A DNA stretch of 64,000 bases from Pelagibacterium halotolerans B2 (GCF_000230555.1 NC_016078.1:2604001-2668000); one strand, 5' to 3'. Positions 36,394 to 45,148 are shown, numbered from the stretch's first letter. The notes: generated from the sequence alone by a model not told the origin. Numbers and translations are program-made.

Positions 36394-36957
36394 ATGAGTA
36401 AGAAGACGGTTCTCTTTGTGTCGGGAAGCAGTCAGGTCGGGTCGTCGATTTGGCGAATGGTAGGAGCGGCCGCAGCGCTCGCCGAACGCGAAATGAGCGA
36501 CACCATTACTGCGGTGACGCTCAACCTGGCCGATTACGAGATCCCTGCGTTCACCGAGGATACCGCCGCTTCGGTCCCCGACTCCGTTGCGGCGGTCCGC
36601 GCGATCGTGGCCGGCGCAGACGCCATCTTCATGAGTTCGGACGAGTATACCGGGGCGTTTTCATCCGTGTTTCGGAACGCGGCCGGCTGGCTCGGTCAGG
36701 ACGTGGACGGTGCCGGCAATCTGTTCCAAAGCAAACTGATCACCCTGTGCGGCGCGCCGACCGGTGGTGTAGGGGCACTGCGGGGCCATCCAGCACTCCA
36801 CCAGTTTCTTCTCGAATTGGGCGCGAATGTCTATTCCCAGAAATTCGAACTGGGTTCGACCGCCAAGCTGCTCGGCCCGGACGGAAACCTGTCCCCGACG
36901 GTCGAACGCCAATTGCGTGAAGGTGCGTTCGCGAAATTGACCGAAATGCCAGCCTGA
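36394..36957 (+). CDS. NADPH-dependent FMN reductase family protein
   Basis: 187 residues with a flavodoxin-like fold: VLFVSGSSQVGSSIWRMVGA (FMN phosphate loop), NLADYEIPAFTED, ADAIFMSSDEYTGAFSSVFR (re-face flavin contact). Likely quinone or flavin reductase. AGGAGCGGAAA precedes the ATG. It is the first gene divergent from the dioxygenase operon and may protect against or recycle quinoid aromatic intermediates. Confidence 0.82.
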   Translation: MSKKTVLFVSGSSQVGSSIWRMVGAAAALAEREMSDTITAVTLNLADYEIPAFTEDTAASVPDSVAAVRAIVAGADAIFMSSDEYTGAFSSVFRNAAGWLGQDVDGAGNLFQSKLITLCGAPTGGVGALRGHPALHQFLLELGANVYSQKFELGSTAKLLGPDGNLSPTVERQLREGAFAKLTEMPA

Positions 36958-36976
36958 GCGCCTCTTTGCATCGAAT

Positions 36977-37020
36977 GCCCCGACCCGCCGTACGCCCTGT
37001 CCTCGTAGCGGGCTCGGGGC
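36977..37020 (+). terminator. Long GC inverted repeat after the FMN reductase gene
   Basis: GCCCCGACCCGC pairs with GCGGGCTCGGGGC (one bulge) around a 19-base loop. No T run follows, and the next gene starts 19 bases later, so it may be an attenuator or mRNA stabiliser. Confidence 0.4.
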
Positions 37021-37038
37021 TGAAGGTGAGGACACCTC

Positions 37039-38430
37039 ATGGATGAAACAACGCGTCCTGCCGTGGTATCCACCCTCGCATCCGCCGCCCTCCTAGCCGG
37101 CACCGCGTGCGCCTTTGTCGACCTTCTCACTGACGCGCATCTTTTCGCCGGGTGTGCGATCGCCTTCATCGTCGCCCACATCGTCATGCGATGGAAATAT
37201 GTGCGCGTCAATGCCAGATTGCTACTGGTGCTCGCCGCCCTGTCAGCCGCAATCCTGATCAGCGTCGGCGGCAGGTTGGACAGTCTGGGCCTGGCGGCCA
37301 GCCGGGCTCTCTATCTGCCTGCACTCCTTACGGTCATGACGCTGTTGCGCGTCGCGGCCCTCCGCTCGGACATCGTCGGCACAGCCGCCCGTTTCGCGGT
37401 TGATCAGCCCCCGTCGCGGCGCTTCTTCCTTCTGGCGGGCGGAAGCCACATCTTCGGCATCCTGCTCAATCTGGGTGGGCTGCAACTTTTGCTCGGCATT
37501 GCGATGGCGGTAAGGGTCCGAAATACCCCATCTCCCGCCATCGCCGAGATGCAGGCGCGTCGAATCACCAACGCCGTGTTACGCGGGTTCGGTGCGACCA
37601 TCCTATGGTCGCCGGTCGGGCTGGCCATCAATTTGCTAATACCCATAATGCCGAGCTTGGACTATGTGTCCTACCTGCCCTACGGCCTTTTCTCGGCGGT
37701 GGTATTCATAGCCCTCGGCTGGATCTTCGATCGGCTCGAACCGGCACCGCGCCGCAGATTCGTGCCCGCTCCCCATGGCGGCGCAGGCCTCGCGATGACC
37801 GCCCTGCTCGCGCTGCTTCTCGCCATCACCGGGATTTCCGCCCTCGCCGAAGCCTCGATGGGCGTTCCCATGCGCACCGCCATTCTCATCGTGATCCCCA
37901 CTATGGCGGTGATCTGGGTCTTCTTGACGGAGCCGTCGCCATTCGCACCGAATTTAAAATCCCTCGCCCGCGACGGATTTCGGGCACTGCCTGAGTCGAC
38001 AAACGAGATCTGCCTGATCGGATCGAGCGCGTTCCTGGGGCTGACCCTCGTCGAACTGCTTCCCGCCGATCAGCTTCGTGTGCTCGTCGAGCAGATCGCA
38101 GTCGGGCCGGGCACGATCGCCTGCGGCATCATTGTGCTGATGACGGTGCTCGGCCAGATCGGCCTTTCGCCGATGATTACCGCCCTCTTGTGCACCGGTG
38201 CAGTCGTTGCGGCGGGCATCGACATGCCCGAGACGATGCTCATGCTGGCCGTGATGTGCGGATGGTCCGGCTCGATGCTGCTCTCGCCCTTCGCATCGAC
38301 ACTGGCTGTCGCCATGGGGATGACGGGCAAACTTTCGCGCGAAGTCGGCCTGCACTGGAACGGCCCTTTCGTCCTCGCCTACTACGCCGTCGTTATTGCC
38401 GCCTTGCTGATCGCTAATACCTTTTTCTGA
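37039..38430 (+). CDS. Polytopic inner-membrane protein, probable transporter of unrecognised family
   Basis: 463 residues with about 11-12 hydrophobic segments. A conserved-looking helical hairpin LLAGGSHIFGILLNLGGLQL and the mirrored C-terminal stretch CGIIVLMTVLGQIGLSPMIT suggest an inverted-repeat ion transporter such as the ArsB/NhaD/SLC13-like or DctM-like fold, but no family motif decides. The start at 37039 follows GGTGAGGACACCTC. Its place between the FMN reductase and the TRAP genes suggests transport of an aromatic acid or product. Confidence 0.65.
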   Translation: MDETTRPAVVSTLASAALLAGTACAFVDLLTDAHLFAGCAIAFIVAHIVMRWKYVRVNARLLLVLAALSAAILISVGGRLDSLGLAASRALYLPALLTVMTLLRVAALRSDIVGTAARFAVDQPPSRRFFLLAGGSHIFGILLNLGGLQLLLGIAMAVRVRNTPSPAIAEMQARRITNAVLRGFGATILWSPVGLAINLLIPIMPSLDYVSYLPYGLFSAVVFIALGWIFDRLEPAPRRRFVPAPHGGAGLAMTALLALLLAITGISALAEASMGVPMRTAILIVIPTMAVIWVFLTEPSPFAPNLKSLARDGFRALPESTNEICLIGSSAFLGLTLVELLPADQLRVLVEQIAVGPGTIACGIIVLMTVLGQIGLSPMITALLCTGAVVAAGIDMPETMLMLAVMCGWSGSMLLSPFASTLAVAMGMTGKLSREVGLHWNGPFVLAYYAVVIAALLIANTFF

Positions 38431-38519
38431 CATCGCGCCCAATCGAGAACCGGGCAACAATTTCTTGCACGAATTGACAACGGAGTTTCGCCGCTCTTAT
38501 TATGCGCTATTCGACATGT

Positions 38520-38534
38520 GTTCGTATAACGAAC
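38520..38534. promoter_or_regulatory. Candidate IclR operator (GTTCG-N5-CGAAC) upstream of the TAXI receptor
   Basis: Perfect 5-bp dyad GTTCG TATAA CGAAC, 73 bases before the receptor gene. Matches the site at 36193 in arms and spacing. Confidence 0.5.
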
Positions 38535-38606
38535 TCATGTCTGCTCCACCGGAGAGCGGAGGAGTGAAAGCACAGAATTCAACGTGGATAGGGAGGACGT
38601 TATCCA

Positions 38607-39611
38607 ATGACTTTTCTAAACTTGAAAACGGCCGCGCTGGGCGCGGCCATGCTGATCACTGCGGCCCCGAGCACCGCGACGGCCGAAATTCTCGTTATGG
38701 GCGGCAATCCTGAAGGAAGCCTGTTCTACGCGCAGTCGCAAGCCATTGCCTCTGTCATCGGCCAACATACAGATGATCGCGTGGACGTGCTTCCGCAGTC
38801 GCCTACCGTGTTCTTTCCGATGTTCGTCACCGCCGAAGCGGACTTCGGACTGTCCAGCCCGATTGAGGCCGATTTCGCGTATCGCGCCATTGGACCCTAT
38901 GAGGGCGCACAGGGTGGCGAAGGCTATCCCGTGTCCACGATCATGCTCGGCTCGCCGATCAGCCTGTCGCTCGTCGTGCGCGGCAGCTCCGACATCCACA
39001 GCCTTGCCGATCTAGAGGGCCGACGGGTCGTGGTCGATTACGGAGCCTTTGCGGGATCCTCGATCACGGCCGAGGCCGCTCTCGCCAATGCTGGCCTGGG
39101 CATCGACGACATCACTGTCGTCAGCGTATCGAGCTACCCCGAAGGCGTCACCGCGGTTATCGAAGGCCGGGCCGACGCAGCCGTCGGCTCGCTGGGAAGC
39201 GGCATCCTCCAGCAGCTCAACGCCGCAGAAGGCGCGCGCATTCTTTCGATCGATCCCTCCCCCGAGGCCATTGCCCGGTCCCAGGAGGTCGGGAGCGCAT
39301 TCGTGCCCATCGAGGTGCCGGCAGGTCCCGTCGGCGTCGATACCGATATCCACGCGCTGAGCTACGCGACCACCCTTTATTCGCGCAGCGATCTTTCCGA
39401 AGAAACGGTGACGTCGGTTCTCGACACCTTGTGGGAGCATTCCAGCCAGCTCGAAACCATTCATCCCTCGCTGGCCACATGGACCCAGGACCGCTTCGTC
39501 GACACCGCATTCGTCGTGCCGTTTCATCCCGCCGCGATTGAATTCTATCGCGAGAAGGGCGTCTGGACAGACGAACTTGAAGCGCGCCAGGCCGAGCTTC
39601 TGGCGCAATAA
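38607..39611 (+). CDS. TAXI-family TRAP transporter solute receptor
   Basis: 334 residues with a signal peptide (hydrophobic stretch ending APSTATA, about residue 26). GGNPEGSLFYAQSQAIASVI is the start of TAXI receptors, and LADLEGRRVVVDYGAFAGSS plus AVIEGRADAAVGSLGSG follow the family pattern. Binds the solute in the periplasm and delivers it to the fused permease that follows. AGGGAGGA lies upstream. Context favours an aromatic or other carboxylate. Confidence 0.88.
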   Translation: MTFLNLKTAALGAAMLITAAPSTATAEILVMGGNPEGSLFYAQSQAIASVIGQHTDDRVDVLPQSPTVFFPMFVTAEADFGLSSPIEADFAYRAIGPYEGAQGGEGYPVSTIMLGSPISLSLVVRGSSDIHSLADLEGRRVVVDYGAFAGSSITAEAALANAGLGIDDITVVSVSSYPEGVTAVIEGRADAAVGSLGSGILQQLNAAEGARILSIDPSPEAIARSQEVGSAFVPIEVPAGPVGVDTDIHALSYATTLYSRSDLSEETVTSVLDTLWEHSSQLETIHPSLATWTQDRFVDTAFVVPFHPAAIEFYREKGVWTDELEARQAELLAQ

Positions 39612-39728
39612 GCGGTCGTTCCCGGACGCCAGTCCACTTTAGCGCCAGGCGGAGAGTGGCGGCCCAACGCTTCGGGTCGCACCTCTTGTCCGGGGAGCCG
39701 CTACCCTTCATTAGGAGGCCAGACACCC

Positions 39729-41642
39729 GTGCAAGACACAAACAGGGTGCTCAATCGCCCATATCGCTTAATCTCCGAGGTTTTTGCGATCTCACTGCCC
39801 ATCGCCGCGGTGATCTACTCGCTCCAAGTGCTGCCGCGCTTCGGCATCATCATCTACAAGGAGCAGTATCTCACGCTTTTCATCGCGATCTGCGTTGCGC
39901 TCTCGTTTCTCCTGAAGCCTGCAGTCAAGTCTATGACCCGCAACACACCGCCATGGTACGACATCGTCGGCGCAGTGCTTGCCCTGCTCGTGGGCGGGTA
40001 CATCTTCCTTAATTACGACCAGATCGTGCGCAGCCTCGGCCTGATCACCACCGACAAGGTGATCGTCAGCGTCATCGGCATCGTGCTGCTTCTCGAAGCG
40101 GCGCGCCGCCATGTCGGCTGGACCATGGTCAGCGTCGGTCTGCTTGCACTCGCATACGCGTATTTTGGCCACTATCTTTCGGGGATGTTCGAAACGCGGG
40201 TGATCCGCTGGGACCGTCTCGTCACCTATAATTACCTTGGCACCGGCGCGATTTTCGGAACGCCCGTGGAGGTCGCCGCGACCATCGTCGCGAGCTTCGT
40301 GGTGTTTGGCCAGGTGCTGTTCCTGGTCGGGGGCGGAAGCGCGATCTCGGATTTCGCCTTTGCGCTTATGGGCCGCCGCAAGGGAGGGCCGGCCAAGGTC
40401 GCCATCCTCTCAAGCGCCCTCTTCGGCTCGCTTTCGGGCAGCGCCTCGGCCAATGTCGCAACGACGGGCATGCTCACGATTCCCATGATGCGCCGTGTCG
40501 GCTATTCCGCAAAGCGCGCCGGGGCTGTCGAGGCTGTGGCATCGACCGGCGGTCTCGTCCTGCCCCCCGTCATGGCAGCGACCGGCTTTCTCATGGCCGA
40601 GTTCCTGGCGATCCCCTATAGCGCGGTGGCCATCGCGGCCGCCGTTCCCGCCATCCTGTTTTTCTTCTGCATCTATCTTCAGGTTCACCTCGAATCCGTA
40701 AAGACCAGTGTGGCCGGCGCCGACATAGAAGAGTTGCCCGACCTTCGCGATGCGGCCCAGCGCATGATCCCCGTGATCGTGCCCTTCGCCATCCTTCTCT
40801 GGACGCTGTTCGGCTGGAACTGGAACCCGGCCGCCTCGGCCTTTACGGCGAGTTTTGCAACGATCGTCATGTCGGTCGTGATCCCCAGCATGCGCCGGCC
40901 TCTCAAGGCCTATATCCAGACGTTCGTCGAAGCGGGAAACACCGTCGTGTTTATCGCCATCATGTGTGCCATTGCGGGGATCGTCGTGGGCTGCTTGGGG
41001 CTGACGGGTCTCGGGTCGAGCCTGTCGCAGAACCTGATCGCGGTTTCGGGCGGAAGTATCTGGCTTCTGCTGATACTTTCCGCCATCGGCTGCATCGTTC
41101 TGGGCATGGGTGTGCCGGTGACGGCGACCTACATCATCCTCGTGATCCTGATCGGCCCTGCGTTTACCCAGCTTGGTGTTAGCACGCTCGGGGCGCACAT
41201 GTTCATATTCTACTACGGAACATTGTCATTTTTGACGCCACCCGTGTGCCTATCGGTGTTCGTTGCCGCCTCGATCGCACGGTCCGCCCCCATGGCGACG
41301 GCGGTCGAAGCCCTTAAGCTCGCAGTCGTCGCCTATATCGTTCCGTTCGCGTTCGTCCTGAACCCGGCCTTCCTGCTGGGCGGCACGCCGGTCGAGAACG
41401 GCGCCGCCGTGCTCTCCGGACTGGCCTCGGTCAGCCTGATCTCCGCCGGACTGGTCGGGTTTCTGGTGCAGTGCGTGTCCCTGCCGGTACGCCTCGTCCT
41501 CGTTGTCGTCGGGATCGCGAGCTTCTTCGTATCCAACCTGCATCCCGCTCTGGCGTTGGTTCCGGTCCTGATCCTCGGCGCGCTCTATGGGCAGCAAAAG
41601 CTGATGGGAGGCGGCACCTCACGCGCCATACTCAACGGTTAG
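39729..41642 (+). CDS. TRAP transporter fused permease (DctQ-DctM, 4TM/12TM)
   Basis: 637 residues, the normal size of fused TAXI-TRAP permeases. The N-terminal part has the four DctQ-type helices, and the DctM-type part includes LFGSLSGSASANVATTGMLT, AVEAVASTGGLVLPPVMAAT and VLGMGVPVTATYIILVI. GTG start 11 bases behind AGGAGG. A strong terminator follows, so the transport operon ends here. Confidence 0.92.
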   Translation: MQDTNRVLNRPYRLISEVFAISLPIAAVIYSLQVLPRFGIIIYKEQYLTLFIAICVALSFLLKPAVKSMTRNTPPWYDIVGAVLALLVGGYIFLNYDQIVRSLGLITTDKVIVSVIGIVLLLEAARRHVGWTMVSVGLLALAYAYFGHYLSGMFETRVIRWDRLVTYNYLGTGAIFGTPVEVAATIVASFVVFGQVLFLVGGGSAISDFAFALMGRRKGGPAKVAILSSALFGSLSGSASANVATTGMLTIPMMRRVGYSAKRAGAVEAVASTGGLVLPPVMAATGFLMAEFLAIPYSAVAIAAAVPAILFFFCIYLQVHLESVKTSVAGADIEELPDLRDAAQRMIPVIVPFAILLWTLFGWNWNPAASAFTASFATIVMSVVIPSMRRPLKAYIQTFVEAGNTVVFIAIMCAIAGIVVGCLGLTGLGSSLSQNLIAVSGGSIWLLLILSAIGCIVLGMGVPVTATYIILVILIGPAFTQLGVSTLGAHMFIFYYGTLSFLTPPVCLSVFVAASIARSAPMATAVEALKLAVVAYIVPFAFVLNPAFLLGGTPVENGAAVLSGLASVSLISAGLVGFLVQCVSLPVRLVLVVVGIASFFVSNLHPALALVPVLILGALYGQQKLMGGGTSRAILNG

Positions 41643-41669
41643 CCGGCATTGAAACTCCAAATGCAGACG

Positions 41670-41705
41670 GCGCCGGTCATGAGACCGGCGCTGTTTCTTT
41701 TTGAT
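41670..41705 (+). terminator. Rho-independent terminator of the TRAP operon
   Basis: Perfect 9-bp stem GCGCCGGTC/GACCGGCGC with an ATGA loop, followed by TGTTTCTTTTT, 28 bases after the TRAP stop codon. Confidence 0.9.
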
Positions 41706-41744
41706 TGTTAAGAACACTCGAAGCGCCCGGCCCAGCCTATCGGC

Positions 41745-42935
41745 TCATGGCGCATTCTCCCGGTTCGTTGCCATCGTATTTGGCGGTCCGCGGGGCTGAC
41801 GCCCGCGTTCGAAGACCTCGATGACAATCATGGGGCCGCCGCAGCACGGGCATGGCGGGCGAACGTCCGACGGATCTTGTGCTGTGGCGTGATCAGGCGG
41901 CGGAACGGCGTTCAGAAGCTCGCGGGCATAGGGGATGTCGACCTTGCGTGCGCTGCCGGCGAGCAGGCCGTAGTGCCGAATGCGGTGGAACCCGCGCGGC
42001 AAAACATGCAGCAGAAAGCGTCGGATGAACTCGTTGGCGGCAATGGTCATGACCTGCTGTCGGTCGGCGCCCGAGCAGCGGTAATTCTTGTAGCGGAAAG
42101 TGACGCTGGTCTGGTCGAAGGCGATAAGACGGCTGTTCGAGATTGCCACGCGGTGAGTGTAGCGCGAGAGATAGGCGAGAACGGCTTCAGGTCCGGCGAA
42201 GGGCGCTTTGGCATAAACCACCCAACGCCTCCTTCGGATCGGCGCAAGGTGGCGCAGGAAGACACGCCGATCGCTGAGATCCGCCCGCTTGCCGAAGAAG
42301 ACGAGCTTTCCAGCTCCGTGGAGTTCGAGCAGCCGGGTCAAAAACAGGCGCCTGAACAGTACGCCGAGCACCCGCACCGGCAGCAAGAAGGCCGGCCGCG
42401 ACGATATCCATTGCCCAGCCGGTGTGAGGCCGCCACCGGGCACGATCATGTGGATGTGGGGATGGTGGGTCATGGCCGAGCCCCATGTGTGAAGCACCGC
42501 GGTGATGCCGATGCGGGCGCCAAGGTGCTTTGGGTCGCCCGCGATCGTCAACATGGTCTGCGATGCCGCTTTGAACAGCAGGTCGTAGATCAGCGCCTTG
42601 TTGTGGAAGGCAATATCGGCGATCTCGGCGGGCAACGTGAACACTACATGGAAGTGGCCGACAGGGAGAAGATTGGCCTGCTGGGCGTCGAGCCAGGCAC
42701 GCGCTGCGGCGCCCTGGCACCGGGGACAGTGCCGGTTGCGACAAGAGTTATAGGCGATCCGCTGGTGCCCGCAGTCAGAACAGGCTTCAACGTGGCCGCC
42801 GAGAGCTGCAGTGCGACAGGTCTCGATCGCCGACATGACCTTGAGCTGCTCCAGGCTCAGATGACCGGCATGGGCAGCGCGATAGGCAGGCCCGGCCGCT
42901 CGGAAGATATCGGCGACCTCAATAGTGGCGCGCAC
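41745..42935 (-). CDS. IS91-family transposase (HUH, rolling-circle)
   Basis: 396 residues. The N-terminal zinc-binding region is rich in Cys/His (CSDCGHQRIAYNSCRNRHCP then RCQG); the HUH motif is HPHIHMIVPGG; the tyrosine region reads YLSRYTHRVAISNSRL. Nicks and ligates single strands during rolling-circle transposition. Appears full length and undamaged. Confidence 0.92.
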   Translation of the reverse strand: MRATIEVADIFRAAGPAYRAAHAGHLSLEQLKVMSAIETCRTAALGGHVEACSDCGHQRIAYNSCRNRHCPRCQGAAARAWLDAQQANLLPVGHFHVVFTLPAEIADIAFHNKALIYDLLFKAASQTMLTIAGDPKHLGARIGITAVLHTWGSAMTHHPHIHMIVPGGGLTPAGQWISSRPAFLLPVRVLGVLFRRLFLTRLLELHGAGKLVFFGKRADLSDRRVFLRHLAPIRRRRWVVYAKAPFAGPEAVLAYLSRYTHRVAISNSRLIAFDQTSVTFRYKNYRCSGADRQQVMTIAANEFIRRFLLHVLPRGFHRIRHYGLLAGSARKVDIPYARELLNAVPPPDHATAQDPSDVRPPCPCCGGPMIVIEVFERGRQPRGPPNTMATNRENAP

Positions 42936-42939
42936 CGGC

Positions 42940-43780
42940 TCAGGGGTCGGGCGACTTGCCTTCCGTCAGCGCCATCAGTCTATCAAGAGGGCCAGCGACC
43001 GCGTGGATCGTTCGGGTGGACACCTTGGCGTAGAGCGCGGTCGTCTCGAGCTTGCTGTGCCCGAGCAAGACCTGGATGACGCGGATGTCGGTGCCATCTT
43101 CGAGAAGGTGGGTGTCGAAGCTGTGCCGTAATGTATGCGGACTGACACGCTTATGGATCCCGGCCACTTCGGCTGCTTCCTGCACCGCGCGATGCAGCTG
43201 TCGTGACGAGATCGGATCCGTGCGGCTACGCCATGGAAACAGCCAGCCATGAGGCAGCATCACGCCGCGCCGCTTTCCTTCGCGCCACCACAGACGCAAA
43301 AGCTCCAGCAGTTGCGGCGAGAGCATGGCATTGCGGTCCTTGCGTCCCTTCCCCTGCTCGACACGGATCAACATGCGGGTCGAGTCGATATCGTCGATCT
43401 TGAGATGCGCGACCTTGGAGAAACGCAGGCCCGCGCCATAAGCGACCCCCAGTGCGGCCTTGTACTTGATGCCTGGCGCTGCCTCGAGGAGACGTGCGGC
43501 TTCTTCCACGCTCAAAACGTCGGGCAGCTTGCGCGGATTACGGGTGTTCACCAAAGTGCGCGACAGATCCCGCCGATTCAGCGTCACCGTGAACAGAAAG
43601 CGCAGCGCGGAAACCGTGCTGTTGATCGTCGCCGGACCCACGCCCGAGGAAGGCAGCAAAGTTCCGGACGTGCCGCACATAATCCTGCTGCGTATGGGCA
43701 CCCAGACCCCGCATCACCATGTCTTGCTGCATGCGCTGGCGCAGCGGTGTGATCGGGGCATTGGTCTGAAACGTCGTCAT
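42940..43780 (-). pseudogene. Tyrosine recombinase of the IS91-type element, internal deletion and frameshift
   Basis: The N-terminus reads MTTFQTNAPITPLRQRMQQD and HTQQDYVRHVRNFAAFLGR; after about 48 residues the frame changes into GVGPATINSTVSALRFLFTV and continues intact through the catalytic domain (AYGAGLRFSKVAHLKIDDI, SPHTLRHSFDTHLLEDG, VLLGHSKLETTALYAKVS). About 20 residues of the core-binding domain have been deleted near 43650. The catalytic Arg, His-x-x-Arg and Tyr are all present in the C-terminal frame. Confidence 0.85.
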
Positions 43781-43783
43781 GGT

Positions 43784-43808
43784 GAGTTCCTCCTGCTAAA
43801 AGGAACTC
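43784..43808. repeat. Palindrome at the 5' end of the IS91-type element
   Basis: GAGTTCCT and AGGAACTC arms surround a 9-base loop, just upstream of the recombinase start. Subterminal palindromes mark IS91-type ends. It also contains the recombinase ribosome site. Confidence 0.5.
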
Positions 43809-44039
43809 CATGTTCGGACCACAGCCTCTAGCTGCCCAGAGCCTCAGACAAATCCATCAGGTCTCACCACGCGCGTCTCTCCCGCGAAGCGGGTTCGTGC
43901 ATGAGGGCGCGAAGCTGACAGCCATTTTAGCTGATTGCAATATCGAGAGCAGCGGGCAACTGGATCGTCAGCAGCTATTCCGACATCCAACTCCATGCCG
44001 TCCTAGAGAACCTAAAGCGAGATTGGCTTCGATACCACG

Positions 44040-44051
44040 TGTGACTTTCAT
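44040..44051 (+). promoter_or_regulatory. Promoter segment shared with the second cassette (TGTGACTTTCAT)
   Basis: TGTGACTTTCAT followed by AATC (a CATAAT -10-like hexamer) lies 45 bases before the small gene at 44096. The identical 12-mer lies at a matching distance upstream of its paralogue, on the minus strand at 50212-50201. The rest of 43831-44039 shows nothing recognisable. Confidence 0.5.
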
Positions 44052-44095
44052 AATCCCGGGGCATCCTCTCCAATCGTCAACGACAGGAGACCTCG

Positions 44096-44413
44096 ATGCC
44101 CCGCACCCATGCCGAAACCATGGCCATTGCCGAACTTGCACAGGAGGTCGGCTACGAACACCCGCCCGCCAATCTGGAGCCCACGGGGCTCATGTGCGAA
44201 GACCCGACCTGGAACGACCTCGTAAACTTCTTCCGCGAGAACACCGACTCCTGGCAGGACGCCATCCGCGTCTATTGTGCGACCAGATTCGACCACAGCC
44301 TCGACCAGGTCACGATGAACGCAAATTCGTGGTTCGTCAGCGTCAGCAAGCGCCTTGAGCTCGACGACGATCCTGAAGCCATCGTGAATTTCAACGAAGG
44401 GGGCATGGATTGA
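44096..44413 (+). CDS. Small acidic protein, cassette A gene 1 (unknown function)
   Basis: 105 residues, no signal peptide or membrane segment. MPRTHAETMAIAELAQEVGY, then LEPTGLMCEDPTWNDLVNFF, DAIRVYCATRFDHSLDQVTM and ELDDDPEAIVNFN. It has a diverged paralogue at 49852-50154 with the same frame of conserved positions (MPRT.AE, LEP.G, W.DLV.F, Y...RFD..L.Q, D.F or S.F, DDP-A-V-FN). GGAGACCTCG precedes the ATG, and its stop overlaps the metallophosphoesterase start (TGATG), as a co-translated pair. I do not recognise a family. Confidence 0.75.
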   Translation: MPRTHAETMAIAELAQEVGYEHPPANLEPTGLMCEDPTWNDLVNFFRENTDSWQDAIRVYCATRFDHSLDQVTMNANSWFVSVSKRLELDDDPEAIVNFNEGGMD

Positions 44414-44907
44414 TGTCGAACACCTTCTTCACGGCCGGCACGCATTTCGGCCACCGCTCGATCCTCTCGATGTGCCGCCGCCCCTTCGAGAGCATCGAAG
44501 AGCATGATCAGGCGCTTACCGATAACTGGAATTCAGTCGTCGGACCTGACGACACGGTCTGGCACCTTGGTGATTTCGCGTACCGGTGCTCGCCGCAGCG
44601 GACCCGCGAGATCTTCGGCGAATTGAACGGCGTGAAGCATCTTGTGACCGGCAATCACGACTTTAAAAATGAGACCCGCAAGCTGCCGTGGGCATCCCCG
44701 ACAGAGCTGACCGAAGTCAACCTGGGCGGCCAAATCTACGTTTTGTGTCATTACGGACTCAGGAGCTGGCGCAACATGAGACGCGGCTCGATCCAACTTT
44801 TCGGACACTCGCACGGACGTCTCCCGGATACGTCGCAGTGCATCGATGTTGGGGTCGATAATTTCGATTACAGACCCGTGTCGCTGCCGAAATTCGTGCG
44901 CGCCTGA
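44413..44907 (+). CDS. Metallophosphoesterase, cassette A gene 2, motif I Asp replaced by Gly
   Basis: 164 residues of the calcineurin-like phosphoesterase fold. Motifs: THFGH (I), WHLGDFAYR (II), VTGNHDFKN (III), LCHYGLRSW (IV) and LFGHSHGRL (V). The paralogue at 49198-49836 has the standard SDTHFGH; here the codon is GGC, giving AGTHFGH, so the first metal-binding Asp is lost. Activity may be reduced or altered. Overlaps the preceding gene by one base and ends before a terminator. Confidence 0.85.
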   Translation: MSNTFFTAGTHFGHRSILSMCRRPFESIEEHDQALTDNWNSVVGPDDTVWHLGDFAYRCSPQRTREIFGELNGVKHLVTGNHDFKNETRKLPWASPTELTEVNLGGQIYVLCHYGLRSWRNMRRGSIQLFGHSHGRLPDTSQCIDVGVDNFDYRPVSLPKFVRA

Positions 44908-44966
44908 CCGGCTTGCCCAAGCTGCAGTTCCTCGATGACACGGATGACGAGCCGGAGAAACATTGA

Positions 44967-45000
44967 GGTTTCGTGTAACGATACGCGAAACCGCAATTTT
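44967..45000 (+). terminator. Rho-independent terminator of cassette A
   Basis: GGTTTCG and CGAAACC pair around a 12-base loop and are followed by GCAATTTTT. Confidence 0.65.
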
Positions 45001-45036
45001 TGCTGTTTGCGCATTCGATCTGGGGAGCAGTGATTA

Positions 45037-45148
45037 TTACCCACTCGAGCTGGAAAACACGCCTGAGTGGGTAAAAATGAGACATGGTGAACACCCCGTA
45101 AATGGGCGTTTAAGCGACGGAGACGTCGCTTAAGTCGTTTAAAACGAC
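45037..45148. repeat. Cluster of three perfect inverted repeats
   Basis: TTACCCACTC/GAGTGGGTAA (45037-45046 with 45065-45074), TTAAGCGACG/CGTCGCTTAA with a GAGA loop (45110-45133), and GTCGTTT/AAACGAC (45134-45148). They sit between the convergent ends of the metallophosphoesterase and the Cys-rich gene; a T run (45160-45164) follows. Could be terminators for both directions, a structured RNA or a recombination site. Confidence 0.6.

Larger units (their letters stand above)
41712..43830 (-). mobile_element. IS91-type element with a companion tyrosine recombinase (approximate ends)
   Basis: Contains an intact Y-transposase gene and a deleted recombinase gene on the same strand, 4 bases apart, the usual two-gene arrangement of many alphaproteobacterial IS91 relatives. 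The ends are estimates from where homology-like sequence begins and from the palindrome near 43800; IS91 elements make no target duplications, so the borders cannot be fixed by eye. Confidence 0.7.

Noticed and set aside
40410..41198. 262-codon minus-strand frame inside the TRAP fused permease
   Set aside because: Asp/His/Arg-rich antisense shadow of transmembrane coding sequence.
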